Translations under genes and position numbers: made by a program
DNA from: Halosimplex litoreum
Lineage (GTDB): Archaea > Halobacteriota > Halobacteria > Halobacteriales > Haloarculaceae
Length of the DNA: 64,000 bases
Reading direction: 5' to 3'
Assembly: GCF_016065055.1 (NCBI RefSeq)
Contig: NZ_CP065856.1
Span: 3,905,836-3,969,835 of the forward strand
The notes under the pieces: generated by a model
What the model was told of the DNA's origin: nothing
Databases searched by the model: none
What the model saw: only the letters and a program-made list of their open reading frames with translations
Shown: positions 7,817-16,134 of the stretch, one piece after another
Position numbering within the stretch: the first letter of the stretch is position 1
Layout: each line of letters begins with the position of its first letter

Positions 7817-8845
7817 ATGACCGCACTGGCCGTGGGGGTCGTCGGCGCCGGCTGGATGGCGACCGACTACCACGTCCCAGCCTTCTCAGACCACCCGCGG
7901 ACGACCGTCGTCGGCTTCGCCGAACGGGACGACGCCCGCCGCGAGGAAGTCGCCGGGACGACCGGCCTCCCCGGGTACGCCGACGCCGCCGGGCTGTTGC
8001 GCGCCCACGACCTGGATATCCTCAGCATCTGCACGCCGCCGAGCACGCACGAACCGATCTTCCTCGACGCCGTCGCGGCGGGCTGTCACGTGCTCTGTGA
8101 GAAACCGCTGGCAACGACCGCCGCGAGCGCGCGTCGGATGGCCGAGGCGGCCGCGGAAGCCGGCGTCGTCACCCAGGTGGGATACCTCCACCGGTACTAC
8201 GAGAACTACCGTCGCGCGCTCCGCCTGCTCAAGGAACACCTGCTCGGCGATATCGTCGAAGTGACCGTCGCCCACCACTCGGCACCGCCGACACAGGGCT
8301 GGTATTACGACCCGTCGCTGTCGGGCGGGGGCGTCGCTCGCGACCTCCTGCCCCACTCGCTGGACGTGCTGTTCGAAGTCCTCGGGGCGGACCCGACGGT
8401 CACCGACGCCTCCGTCCGGCACCTCCGCGACCGCGCGGTCGAAGACGCCGCGCGCGTCTCCCTAAAGTTCGACGGGGTGCCCGTTACCCTCTCGACGACC
8501 TGGACCCAGACCGAAGGGGTCTCGCGGTTCATGGTCGTCGGGACCGAGGGCTGGCTCGAACTCGACGCCGAGCGTCTGGCGGGCGACGTGTTCGGCCGGC
8601 CGTTCGCCTTCGAGGGGGGCCGACTCCCCATCGTCGACCTCGGGGTCGCCGACCTCTTCCCCGCGAACGACGAGGACGCTCACACCGCGCGGATCCACGA
8701 CTTCGCCGACCACGCCGCCGCGGGCGACACCGACACCGCCGCGCCCGCGAGCCGTGGCGTCGCCGTCGCCGAGGTGATCGACTCCGTCTACGAGACGGCC
8801 GGCGTCGACTGGGAGACCGGATCCGACCGGGAGGCCGACCGATGA
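7817..8845 (+). CDS. Gfo/Idh/MocA family oxidoreductase
   Basis: 342 residues. The N-terminal Rossmann fold begins VGVVGAGWMATDYHVPAF; the signature CEKPLATT (E95-K-P) carries the catalytic Lys region. The C-terminal alpha/beta domain starts at about 125 with the substrate-facing stretch YLHRYYENYRRAL. The family oxidises or isomerises sugars, inositols or UDP-sugar acids with NAD(P). The next gene overlaps by ATGA and encodes an epimerase, and a flippase follows, so nucleotide-sugar tailoring for a glycan is likely. Substrate unknown. Confidence 0.85.
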   Translation: MTALAVGVVGAGWMATDYHVPAFSDHPRTTVVGFAERDDARREEVAGTTGLPGYADAAGLLRAHDLDILSICTPPSTHEPIFLDAVAAGCHVLCEKPLATTAASARRMAEAAAEAGVVTQVGYLHRYYENYRRALRLLKEHLLGDIVEVTVAHHSAPPTQGWYYDPSLSGGGVARDLLPHSLDVLFEVLGADPTVTDASVRHLRDRAVEDAARVSLKFDGVPVTLSTTWTQTEGVSRFMVVGTEGWLELDAERLAGDVFGRPFAFEGGRLPIVDLGVADLFPANDEDAHTARIHDFADHAAAGDTDTAAPASRGVAVAEVIDSVYETAGVDWETGSDREADR

Positions 8846-9795
8846 AAGTCCTCGTCACCGGCGCGACGGGGTTCATCGGGCTGAACCTCCTCCACGCCCT
8901 CGACGAGGGCGCGACCGGGGACGAGACGGTCGACCCGGTCGCGATGGTCAGGCCGTCCACCTCGACGGCTCGGCTCCCCGAGGGGACCGAAACTGTGGAG
9001 GGGGATCTGCGCGACCCCGACACGCTGCGGGCGGCGATGGTCGAGTCCGGCGCCGACGCGGTCGTCCACCTCGCGGCGGCAGTCTACGAGACCTCGGAGA
9101 TGGCAGGCACCAACACTGCCGGGACCGAGAACCTCGTGGACGTGGCCGCCGCGGCGGATATCGACCGGTTCGTCTTCGTCTCGACCATCGGGGCACACCC
9201 GGACGTGCCCGCCGACGAGGGGTCGCCCTACCAGCGGTCGAAGGTCGAGTCCGAGGCGCTGCTGTTCGGCCGCGAGCACCCCTTCGCCGTCTCGGCGCTG
9301 TACCCGACGTACATCTTCGGGCCGCGCGATTACCGGCTGACCCGCTACGACGTGGTCCGGATCATCGCCGCCAACAGGGTGCTCGTCCCGCCGCTGTACA
9401 CCCACGACGAGTACAACGTCGTCCACGTCGCCGACGTGGTCGACAGCCTCGTCCACTGCCTGACCGCCGATCGCGGTGACGCGGCCGGTCGCCACCTCGT
9501 CACCGGCCCGAACCTCTCGAACGGGCAGGTGTTGCGGACGATCGCCCGCCACGCGCCCGGGAGCAGCACCGTCGTCGGCGTCCCCTACGCGCTGACGCGC
9601 TGGGGGATCAAGCCGGCGATGGACCTGCTGTATCGCGTCGGTATCTCGCCGGTGCCCGGCGAGGGCTTCCTCGAACGCGGGGACTTCGGGACGGTCGCGC
9701 CGCCGCTGGAATCGCGGGCGCCGGTCGAACAGCGCTCGTGGGAGCGCGCGCTGGCGGACACCGTGGCCTGGTACGAACGGGTCGGGCTCCTCTGA
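8842..9795 (+). CDS. NAD-dependent epimerase/dehydratase (extended SDR)
   Basis: 317 residues. The N-terminal GATGFIG (7-13) binds NAD, and Y130-x-x-x-K134 in GSPYQRSKVES is the catalytic pair; HLAAAVYET and STIGAH are further SDR landmarks. The start overlaps the preceding stop by ATGA, so the two are translationally coupled. It probably epimerises, dehydrates or reduces a nucleotide sugar. The C-terminal half (YNVVHVADVVDSLVHCL) is the usual substrate-binding lobe. Confidence 0.85.
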   Translation: MKVLVTGATGFIGLNLLHALDEGATGDETVDPVAMVRPSTSTARLPEGTETVEGDLRDPDTLRAAMVESGADAVVHLAAAVYETSEMAGTNTAGTENLVDVAAAADIDRFVFVSTIGAHPDVPADEGSPYQRSKVESEALLFGREHPFAVSALYPTYIFGPRDYRLTRYDVVRIIAANRVLVPPLYTHDEYNVVHVADVVDSLVHCLTADRGDAAGRHLVTGPNLSNGQVLRTIARHAPGSSTVVGVPYALTRWGIKPAMDLLYRVGISPVPGEGFLERGDFGTVAPPLESRAPVEQRSWERALADTVAWYERVGLL

Positions 9796-9850
9796 GATGC
9801 GCGGTCGTGGCCCACGCGGGACGCTCGCGCCCCCGCGACTCCGCCGAACG

Positions 9851-11266
9851 ATGAACCTCGCCCGCGCGAGCGGGCTGCTGTTCGTCGTCGAACTGGTCAA
9901 CACCGCCCTCGGATTCCTCGGCACCGTCTACTTCGCCCGTGAACTCGGCGCGACGGCGCTGGGCGTGTTCTTCCTCTTCGAGGCGACGCTGTACACCATG
10001 GCGACGGTCGTCGACTTCGGCCTGCGCGGCGCCGTCGAGAAGCGCATCAGCGCCGGCGACGACCCCGCACGGATGTTCGGGGCCGCCCTCGCGCTGAAAC
10101 TCGCGCTCATCGCCGTCGTCTCGACGGTCGTCCTCGCCGCTCGCGAGCCCCTGGCCGCCTACATCGGCGTCGACCTCGCGCTCGAACTCGTCGCGGTCGT
10201 CGCCGTCTTCGAGCTGTCGATGCTCGCCGTCCACGTCCTCCACGGCGAGCTCAGAGTCGCCCAGACCGCCGTCCTCCACTTCCTGCGCAGCCTCACCTTC
10301 GTCGTCGTCGCCGTCGCGCTCCTCCGGCTGGACTACGGCGTTCGCGCGCTCGTCTACGGCCTGCTCGTGAGCTACGGCCTCCTGCTCGTGACGGCGACGT
10401 TCCGGCTGGAGACGCCGCTCGCGATGCCCGGCCGTCGGCATCTCCGCTCGCTGTACGACTACGCGAAGTTCAACGGGATCTGGGGGCTCGGCGGTCACGT
10501 CTACAACTGGATGGACGTGATCGTCATCGGCCTCTTTCTCTCCCAGGCCGCGGTCGGCGCCTACGAACTCGCCTGGCGGCTGACGACGACGGCGATCATG
10601 TTCAGCACCGTCTTCGCCCGCGCACTCTTTCCCCAGCTGTCCGCCTTCGAGGCAGACGGCGCCACCGAGAAGCTCTCGGCGCTCGTCTCCGACTCGCTGA
10701 CGACATCGCTGTTGCTCATCCTTCCCTCGGTCGTCGGCATCGCGCTGCTCTCGCGGGAACTGCTCGGCGTGATCTTCGGGCCCGAGTACGTGATCGCCGC
10801 CGGCGCGTTCGTGATCCTCGTCGTCGAGAAGCTCCCGCAGGCGGTGAACCTCGTCCTCGACAAGGGCATCCAGGCGTTCGACCGACCGAAGTACGGGGCC
10901 ATCGCGACCGTCGTCTCGCTGTCGATGAACGTCGCGCTCAACCTCGCGCTGGTGCCTCGCCTGGGGCTCGAAGGCGCGGCGCTCGCGACACTGCTGTCGG
11001 TCGTCGTCAACACGGCGATCCTCGCGTACTTCTTCCGGCGGCTCCTGCCCGTCCGATTCCCGGTCGCGGACGTGGCCTGGTGTTCGCTGGCCGCGCTCGT
11101 CATGGGCGGGGCCATCGTCGCCGTACTGCGCGTCGTCGTCGTCGACACCGCGGTCGGCCTGGTGGCGGTCGTCGCCGTCTCGGCTGCCGTCTACGGCGCG
11201 GGCGTGCTCGCCTCGCCGTCGCTGCGGGAGAAAGTACTCGGCGGGGTCCGCGGCGCGGTGGGGTAG
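9851..11266 (+). CDS. Polysaccharide flippase (MATE/Wzx-like)
   Basis: About 471 residues from the ATG at 9851, where the first membrane helix begins properly; an in-frame ATG at 9797 would add 18 Arg/Pro-rich residues. Twelve or more hydrophobic segments are predicted. The N-terminal LLFVVELVNTALGF and TVYFARELGA, then a central YDYAKFNGIWGLGG, are typical of oligosaccharide flippases that move lipid-linked glycans across the membrane. It is the third gene of the oxidoreductase-epimerase-flippase set. The cargo is unknown. Confidence 0.88.
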   Translation: MNLARASGLLFVVELVNTALGFLGTVYFARELGATALGVFFLFEATLYTMATVVDFGLRGAVEKRISAGDDPARMFGAALALKLALIAVVSTVVLAAREPLAAYIGVDLALELVAVVAVFELSMLAVHVLHGELRVAQTAVLHFLRSLTFVVVAVALLRLDYGVRALVYGLLVSYGLLLVTATFRLETPLAMPGRRHLRSLYDYAKFNGIWGLGGHVYNWMDVIVIGLFLSQAAVGAYELAWRLTTTAIMFSTVFARALFPQLSAFEADGATEKLSALVSDSLTTSLLLILPSVVGIALLSRELLGVIFGPEYVIAAGAFVILVVEKLPQAVNLVLDKGIQAFDRPKYGAIATVVSLSMNVALNLALVPRLGLEGAALATLLSVVVNTAILAYFFRRLLPVRFPVADVAWCSLAALVMGGAIVAVLRVVVVDTAVGLVAVVAVSAAVYGAGVLASPSLREKVLGGVRGAVG

Positions 11267-11291
11267 TCCCCGCGTCTGTCGGTCGTCGCCG

Positions 11292-12764
11292 TCAGGCCGA
11301 CGCGATCCGATAGACGACGCCGTCGGTCTGCGAGAGCGGATCCTCCGCCAGCGCCGCGCGCGTCCCGAGGACGTAGCTGTCGCCGTCGGCCACACCCAGC
11401 GAGAGGACCTGGATGTCCAGCCGGTCGCGGTCGGCGAACTGAATCTCCTGGACCGGCCACTGTCCCGACCCGGAGGGGTCGGCGGCGAGCAATCGACCGG
11501 CCGGCTCCTCGAAGGAACTCGTGAAGGCGCCGAACAGATACGAGTCGGCGACGGCCGACACCGACCCGGTGTGGACGTGGCCGCCGATGACGGCGAACCC
11601 GACCGCCCGGTCGTCGGCGAAGTGCGGGAACTCCAGCACCGGGTCGACCAGCGCCTCGCCGCGCTCGGACTCGTCGACGCAGCCCTCGTCGCTGCTGGTC
11701 CCCGTCTGGGGGTCGTGGCAGTGCAGCCCCTCCCGCAACGGCCAGCCGTAGTTGGCGCCGCGTTCGATAACGTTCACCTCCTCCCACTCGGCCTGACCGA
11801 CGTCACCGACGATCAGTCGGTCGCCGCTGAAGGCCATCTTCCAGGGGTTGCGCAGTCCCCACGCGTAGTACTCGTCTCGACCCTCCGCCCCGACGAGCGG
11901 GTTGTCCTGGGGGATCCCGTACGGTCGTTCGCCGCCGTCGAGGTCCTCGCCCCGTCCCACCGGCAGTGCGTCGGGCGAGCCGCCGTCCACGTCGATCCGG
12001 AAGATCCCGCCCTTGAGCTCGCCCGTGATGTCTTGGCCGTTGAACGGATTGAGTCCGTCCCCGAGCGCCCCGTAGAGGTAACCGTCCAGCCCGAACTCGA
12101 TCGTCCCCGCCTGGTGGATCGGGCGGGCCCAGGGCAGGTCCATCAGGACCCGCTCGGTGCCGGGGTCGACGCGTTCACCGTCGTCGTCGGCGGTGAACTC
12201 CGAGAGCCGCTCGCGGTGGTCGAGCTCCTCGTCGTCGCTCGGGGCGCTGTAGCGGACGTACAGTCGACGGTTCTCCGCGAACGCGGGGTGGAAGGCGATC
12301 CCCAGCAGGCCCCGCTCGTCGTAGGAGACCCAGTTCGGCAGCCCCTCGCCGACCGCGACCAGCCGGTCGGTCAGGTCGAGGAACGGCTCTGCTCGCAGGT
12401 CGTCGCCTTCTATGACGTGGACCGTCCCGACCTGGTCGAGGACGAACCGCCTGTCGGTCCCGTCGTCGGCGGTCACGAGCGCGCTGGGCGAGACCAGTCC
12501 CGTCGCGACTTCCTCCAGTCGCACGGTCGGTCCCGGTTCGAAGTACGGCTCCGGCGCGTCGGTCGCCGGCACGTCCGTCGCCGGTGCGTCGGGTGGCGCG
12601 GTTCCATCCGGTGTCTCGGTGTCGTCCCCGCTCCCACCGCTTCGGCCAGCGAGCGAACAGCCAGCGAGGGCGCCGGCGACACCCGTCACCGCGATAGTCC
12701 GCAGCAGAGACCGCCGTGTTCGGCTTCCGACCTCGTCGTCCACCGGCACGTCTCGTGAATCCAT
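11292..12764 (-). CDS. Exported PQQ-dependent sugar dehydrogenase-like lipoprotein
   Basis: 490 residues. The N-terminus carries twin arginines (TRRSLLRT) and a lipobox LAGC, so Tat export with lipid anchoring is expected. An Asp/Thr-rich linker follows, then a six-bladed glucose/sorbosone dehydrogenase propeller with DRRFVLDQVG, IAFHPAFAENRRLYV, GLRNPWKMAF and GANYGWPLREG. The family oxidises sugars or aldoses extracellularly using PQQ or acts as a binding protein. The gene is monocistronic and convergent with the flippase gene (25 bp apart). Whether PQQ is made in this organism is unknown. Confidence 0.85.
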   Translation of the reverse strand: MDSRDVPVDDEVGSRTRRSLLRTIAVTGVAGALAGCSLAGRSGGSGDDTETPDGTAPPDAPATDVPATDAPEPYFEPGPTVRLEEVATGLVSPSALVTADDGTDRRFVLDQVGTVHVIEGDDLRAEPFLDLTDRLVAVGEGLPNWVSYDERGLLGIAFHPAFAENRRLYVRYSAPSDDEELDHRERLSEFTADDDGERVDPGTERVLMDLPWARPIHQAGTIEFGLDGYLYGALGDGLNPFNGQDITGELKGGIFRIDVDGGSPDALPVGRGEDLDGGERPYGIPQDNPLVGAEGRDEYYAWGLRNPWKMAFSGDRLIVGDVGQAEWEEVNVIERGANYGWPLREGLHCHDPQTGTSSDEGCVDESERGEALVDPVLEFPHFADDRAVGFAVIGGHVHTGSVSAVADSYLFGAFTSSFEEPAGRLLAADPSGSGQWPVQEIQFADRDRLDIQVLSLGVADGDSYVLGTRAALAEDPLSQTDGVVYRIASA

Positions 12765-12784
12765 ACTGTCCTGACGCAGTACGT

Positions 12785-12793
12785 AGATATAAC
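12785..12793 (-). promoter_or_regulatory. TATA box of the sugar dehydrogenase gene
   Basis: GGTTATATC (minus strand) is centred about 25 nt before the ATG at 12764, predicting a leaderless mRNA. Confidence 0.55.
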
Positions 12794-12923
12794 CGTTGCC
12801 AGCGGACAGCCGCGAGACACCCCGAGAGACCCGTTCGCCCCTGGATCGTGATCGATAGGTCGGAGATCGGTCGGATCGGCGTCGTATCCGGTTCTGTGCG
12901 TGACACTGTCGGGATAGGCAAAG

Positions 12924-12930
12924 CTATACT
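12924..12930 (+). promoter_or_regulatory. TATA box of the nucleotidyltransferase-glmS operon
   Basis: CTATACT is followed by an expected start near 12954 and a leader of about 27 nt containing GGAGG at 12970-12974 before the ATG at 12981. This operon therefore uses a Shine-Dalgarno leader, unlike most neighbours. Confidence 0.5.
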
Positions 12931-12980
12931 CCAGTCAGTCGTACCGTATACATGGATTGTGACGCGGATGGAGGCCGGAT

Positions 12981-14147
12981 ATGCGAACAGTGATACTCGC
13001 AGCGGGGCGGGGCGGTCGGCTCGGTCCGCTGACGGAGCTGCGACCGAAACCGATGCTCCCGGTGGCCAACCGGCCGATCCTCGAATCGGTCGTCGAGACC
13101 GCCATCGAGGCCGGGACCGACGAGATCGTTCTCGTGGTCGGCTACCGCCGGGACCGCATCCAGGACCACTTCGGCGACGGCGACGACTGGGGCGTACCGG
13201 TCCGCTACGTCGTCCAGGAGCACCAGCTCGGCGCCGCACACGCGCTCTCGCTCGCCGAATCGGCCGTCGACGGACCGTTCCTCGCGCTGCACGGCGACCG
13301 CCCGGTCGACGGGGACCTGCTCGCGCGTTTGACCGACCGCTACGAGGCGAGCGGCCGGCCGACCGTCGCGGCCGCGCGCTCGCGGCGACCCACGGAGTAC
13401 GGCGCGGTCGAACTCGACGGCGAGGCGGTCGTCGGCGTCTCCGCCGAGCCGACCGCCGACCCACCGTTCCTCGTCAACGCCGGGGCCTACGTCTTCGACG
13501 AGCGCGTGTTCGACGCGGTCGAGGCGTCCGACTCGGACACTCGGGGCGACCTCGACCTCGGGATGGCGACGGCGCTGCAGTCGCTCGCCGACGACGGCCT
13601 GCTGACGGCGGTGGTCCACGGCGGCTCGTGGCAAGACGTGACCTACCCCTGGGACCTGTTGTCGGCCAACGCCGCGCGGCTCCGGGACGGCGGGAGTACC
13701 GACGTTCCCGACGGTGTCCACGAGACGGCCGCGGTGTCCGGCGACGCGGCGCTGGCGGAGACCGTCTCGGTCGGCTCGCACGTGTCGGTCCTGCCGGGGA
13801 CGGCGCTCGGCCGGAACGTCCGCGTCGGCTCGAACGTCACCCTCTCGAACTGTATCGTGCTCCCAGGTGCGGAGATCGGGCACGGGGCGGTCCTCTCGGA
13901 CTGCGTCGTCGGCGAATCAGCCTCCGTCGGACCGAACGTCACCGTCGAGGGGGGCGACGCCGACGTGGTCGTCGACGGGCGCGTCCACGAGGACGTGCGA
14001 CTGGGCGGCGTGCTCGGCGACCGCGCGACGCTCCGGGGTAACGTGACCGTCCGCCCGGGGACGACCGTCGGCTGTGACGTGCGGGCGGACGCGGGGACGG
14101 TCCTCGACGGTCGGATCGACTCGCGAGAGACGGTGCGGAGGGGATAA
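12981..14147 (+). CDS. Sugar-phosphate nucleotidyltransferase, GlmU-like
   Basis: 388 residues. The N-terminal nucleotidyltransferase domain (1-230) has LAAGRGGRLGPLT and RPKPMLPVANRP, LHGDRPVDGD and NAGAYVFD. The C-terminal part (about 250-385) is a left-handed beta-helix of hexapeptide repeats (VSVGSHVSVLPG, NVRVGSNVTLSN) as in GlmU-type enzymes. The usual EKP before NAG-YVF reads AEP here. Pairing 2 bp upstream of glmS suggests UDP-GlcNAc synthesis, but a glucose-1-phosphate thymidylyl- or uridylyltransferase is possible. Confidence 0.82.
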   Translation: MRTVILAAGRGGRLGPLTELRPKPMLPVANRPILESVVETAIEAGTDEIVLVVGYRRDRIQDHFGDGDDWGVPVRYVVQEHQLGAAHALSLAESAVDGPFLALHGDRPVDGDLLARLTDRYEASGRPTVAAARSRRPTEYGAVELDGEAVVGVSAEPTADPPFLVNAGAYVFDERVFDAVEASDSDTRGDLDLGMATALQSLADDGLLTAVVHGGSWQDVTYPWDLLSANAARLRDGGSTDVPDGVHETAAVSGDAALAETVSVGSHVSVLPGTALGRNVRVGSNVTLSNCIVLPGAEIGHGAVLSDCVVGESASVGPNVTVEGGDADVVVDGRVHEDVRLGGVLGDRATLRGNVTVRPGTTVGCDVRADAGTVLDGRIDSRETVRRG

Positions 14148-14149
14148 TC

Positions 14150-15949
14150 ATGTGTGGAATCATCGGCTACGTCGGCGACGAATCGGCACAGCCACGCCTC
14201 GTGAGCGGGCTGCGGAAACTGGAGTACCGCGGGTACGACTCGGCGGGGATCGCCCTCGCCAACGGCGACCTGAGTGTCACCAAGCGCACCGGTCTGGTCG
14301 GCGACCTCGACTTGCCGGTCGACTCCCCGCAGACGGTGGGGATCGGACACACCCGCTGGAGCACCCACGGGCCGCCGACCGACGCCAACGCGCATCCCCA
14401 CACCGACTGTTCTGGCCGCGTCGCGGTCGTCCACAACGGGATCGTGGGCAACTACGACGACCTGCGAGCGGAGCTACCGGGCCATACCTTCCGCAGCGAG
14501 ACCGACACCGAGGTGGTCGCCCACCTCGTCGAGGAGGCGCTGGCCGACGGCCACGACCTCCCGAGCGCTGTCGCGAGCGTCGCCGAGCGCATCGAGGGCA
14601 GCTACGCCCTGGGCGTCGTCGCCGCCGGCTTCGACGGGATCGTCGTCGCGCGGCGGGCCAGCCCGCTCGTCGTCGGCTACGGCGAGGGCGAGAACTTCGT
14701 CGCCAGCGACGTGACGCCGCTGCTCGAACACACTCGCTCGGTCTCCTACCTCGAAGACGGCGACGTCGCCGTCGTCACGCGCGACGGAATCACCGTCGAA
14801 CACGGCGGCGAGCCGGTCGAGCGCGCCCGCCACACCATCGAGTGGGACGCCGACGCCGCCGAGAAGGGCGGCTACGACCACTACATGCTCAAGGAGATCC
14901 ACGAGCAGCCCCAGTCGCTCCGCCAGGCCATCGCCGGTCGGATCGACGACTTCGAGGGACGAGTCGATCTGGACCTCTCGCTGCCCGAGTCGTTCCTGCG
15001 CGAGGTCGACGAGATCCAGCTCGTCGCCTGCGGGACCTCCTATCACGCCTGCCTGTTCGGGAAACAGCTGATCGAGTCGCTGGCGGACGTGCGTGCGACC
15101 GTCGAGTACGGCAGCGAGTACGCCGTCGGCAGCGGGCGCACGCCTGACCGCACGCTCGTGGTCGGAGTCAGCCAGAGCGGCGAGACCGCCGACACCCTGC
15201 GCGGGCTGCGGGCGGCGCGGCGCTCGGGCGTCCGGACGCTCGGCGTCACCAACACCGTCGACTCGACGGTCGCCCGCGAGTGCGACGACGCCGTCTACAT
15301 CCAGGCCGGTCCCGAGATCGGTGTCGCCGCGACCAAGACGTTCGGCTCGCAGGTCGTCACGCTCGCGTTGTTGGCCGTCGCGGTCGCCGACGCCCGGGAC
15401 GAACTCGACCCCGAGGTGGCAGGGGACCTACTCGACGGCCTCCAGCGACTCCCCGGCGCCGTCCAGGGCGTCCTCGACGACGAGGAGACCATCAGAGACG
15501 TCGCCGAGCACTACGCCGATGGCGAGGCTTTCTTCTTCGTCGGCCGCCAGTTCGGTTCGCCCGTCGCGCTGGAGGGCGCGCTGAAGCTCAAGGAGATCTC
15601 CTACGACCACGCCGAGGGGTTCCCCGCCGGCGAACTCAAACACGGCCCGCTCGCGCTGGTCACCGACGAGACGCCGGTGCTCGCCCTCCTGACCGACGGC
15701 GCCCGACCGGACGAGACGGCCAACAACGTCCGCGAGGTCCAGGCCCGGGGCGCCCCCGTCATCGCCTTCTCCTCGGCCACCCGCGGCGAGGAAGACGTAG
15801 CCGAGCAGTTCTCGATCCCCGACCTCGGACTGCTGGAACCGCTGGTCGCCAACGTCTACCTCCAGCTGTTCGCCTACCACCTCGCCAACAGCAAGGGCCG
15901 TTCGATCGACAAACCGCGCAACCTCGCCAAGAGCGTCACCGTCGAGTGA
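14150..15949 (+). CDS. glmS: Glutamine--fructose-6-phosphate aminotransferase (isomerizing)
   Basis: 599 residues, the normal GlmS length. Cys2 of MCGIIGYVG is the glutaminase nucleophile; LEYRGYDSAGIAL and HTRWSTHG complete the GATase2 domain. Two SIS sugar-isomerase domains follow (CGTSYHACLFGKQ and SQSGETADTLRGL; FFVGRQFGSPVALEGALKL), and the end LAKSVTVE is canonical. It makes glucosamine-6-phosphate, the entry to UDP-GlcNAc. It is preceded by GGAGGGG and lies 2 bp after the nucleotidyltransferase. Confidence 0.96.
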   Translation: MCGIIGYVGDESAQPRLVSGLRKLEYRGYDSAGIALANGDLSVTKRTGLVGDLDLPVDSPQTVGIGHTRWSTHGPPTDANAHPHTDCSGRVAVVHNGIVGNYDDLRAELPGHTFRSETDTEVVAHLVEEALADGHDLPSAVASVAERIEGSYALGVVAAGFDGIVVARRASPLVVGYGEGENFVASDVTPLLEHTRSVSYLEDGDVAVVTRDGITVEHGGEPVERARHTIEWDADAAEKGGYDHYMLKEIHEQPQSLRQAIAGRIDDFEGRVDLDLSLPESFLREVDEIQLVACGTSYHACLFGKQLIESLADVRATVEYGSEYAVGSGRTPDRTLVVGVSQSGETADTLRGLRAARRSGVRTLGVTNTVDSTVARECDDAVYIQAGPEIGVAATKTFGSQVVTLALLAVAVADARDELDPEVAGDLLDGLQRLPGAVQGVLDDEETIRDVAEHYADGEAFFFVGRQFGSPVALEGALKLKEISYDHAEGFPAGELKHGPLALVTDETPVLALLTDGARPDETANNVREVQARGAPVIAFSSATRGEEDVAEQFSIPDLGLLEPLVANVYLQLFAYHLANSKGRSIDKPRNLAKSVTVE

Positions 15950-16104
15950 GCGGCCGGCCCGCCCGACGTGTCGGTCCCCTGATCGCCTACCCCGTCGTTC
16001 GCATCCGGTTCGTAACCGATCTCCGAGATCCGGTACGAGTAAACATTTGTAACAGCAATCGGGTATTATACTGATTTTATCTGAACATTTGTCGGAGAAA
16101 GAGT

Positions 16105-16113
16105 GATATTAAC
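16105..16113 (+). promoter_or_regulatory. TATA box of the LamG/beta-helix genes
   Basis: GATATTAAC is centred 26 nt before the ATG at 16135, at the end of an AT-rich 130-bp stretch. A leaderless mRNA is predicted. Confidence 0.5.
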
Positions 16114-16134
16114 ACGAAGCTTAAGCACCTGCGC

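Noticed and set aside
9608-11395. Open frame of 595 codons antisense to the flippase
   Set aside because: It is a low-complexity Arg/Asp/Gln/Glu translation of the complement of a hydrophobic membrane protein, not a gene.
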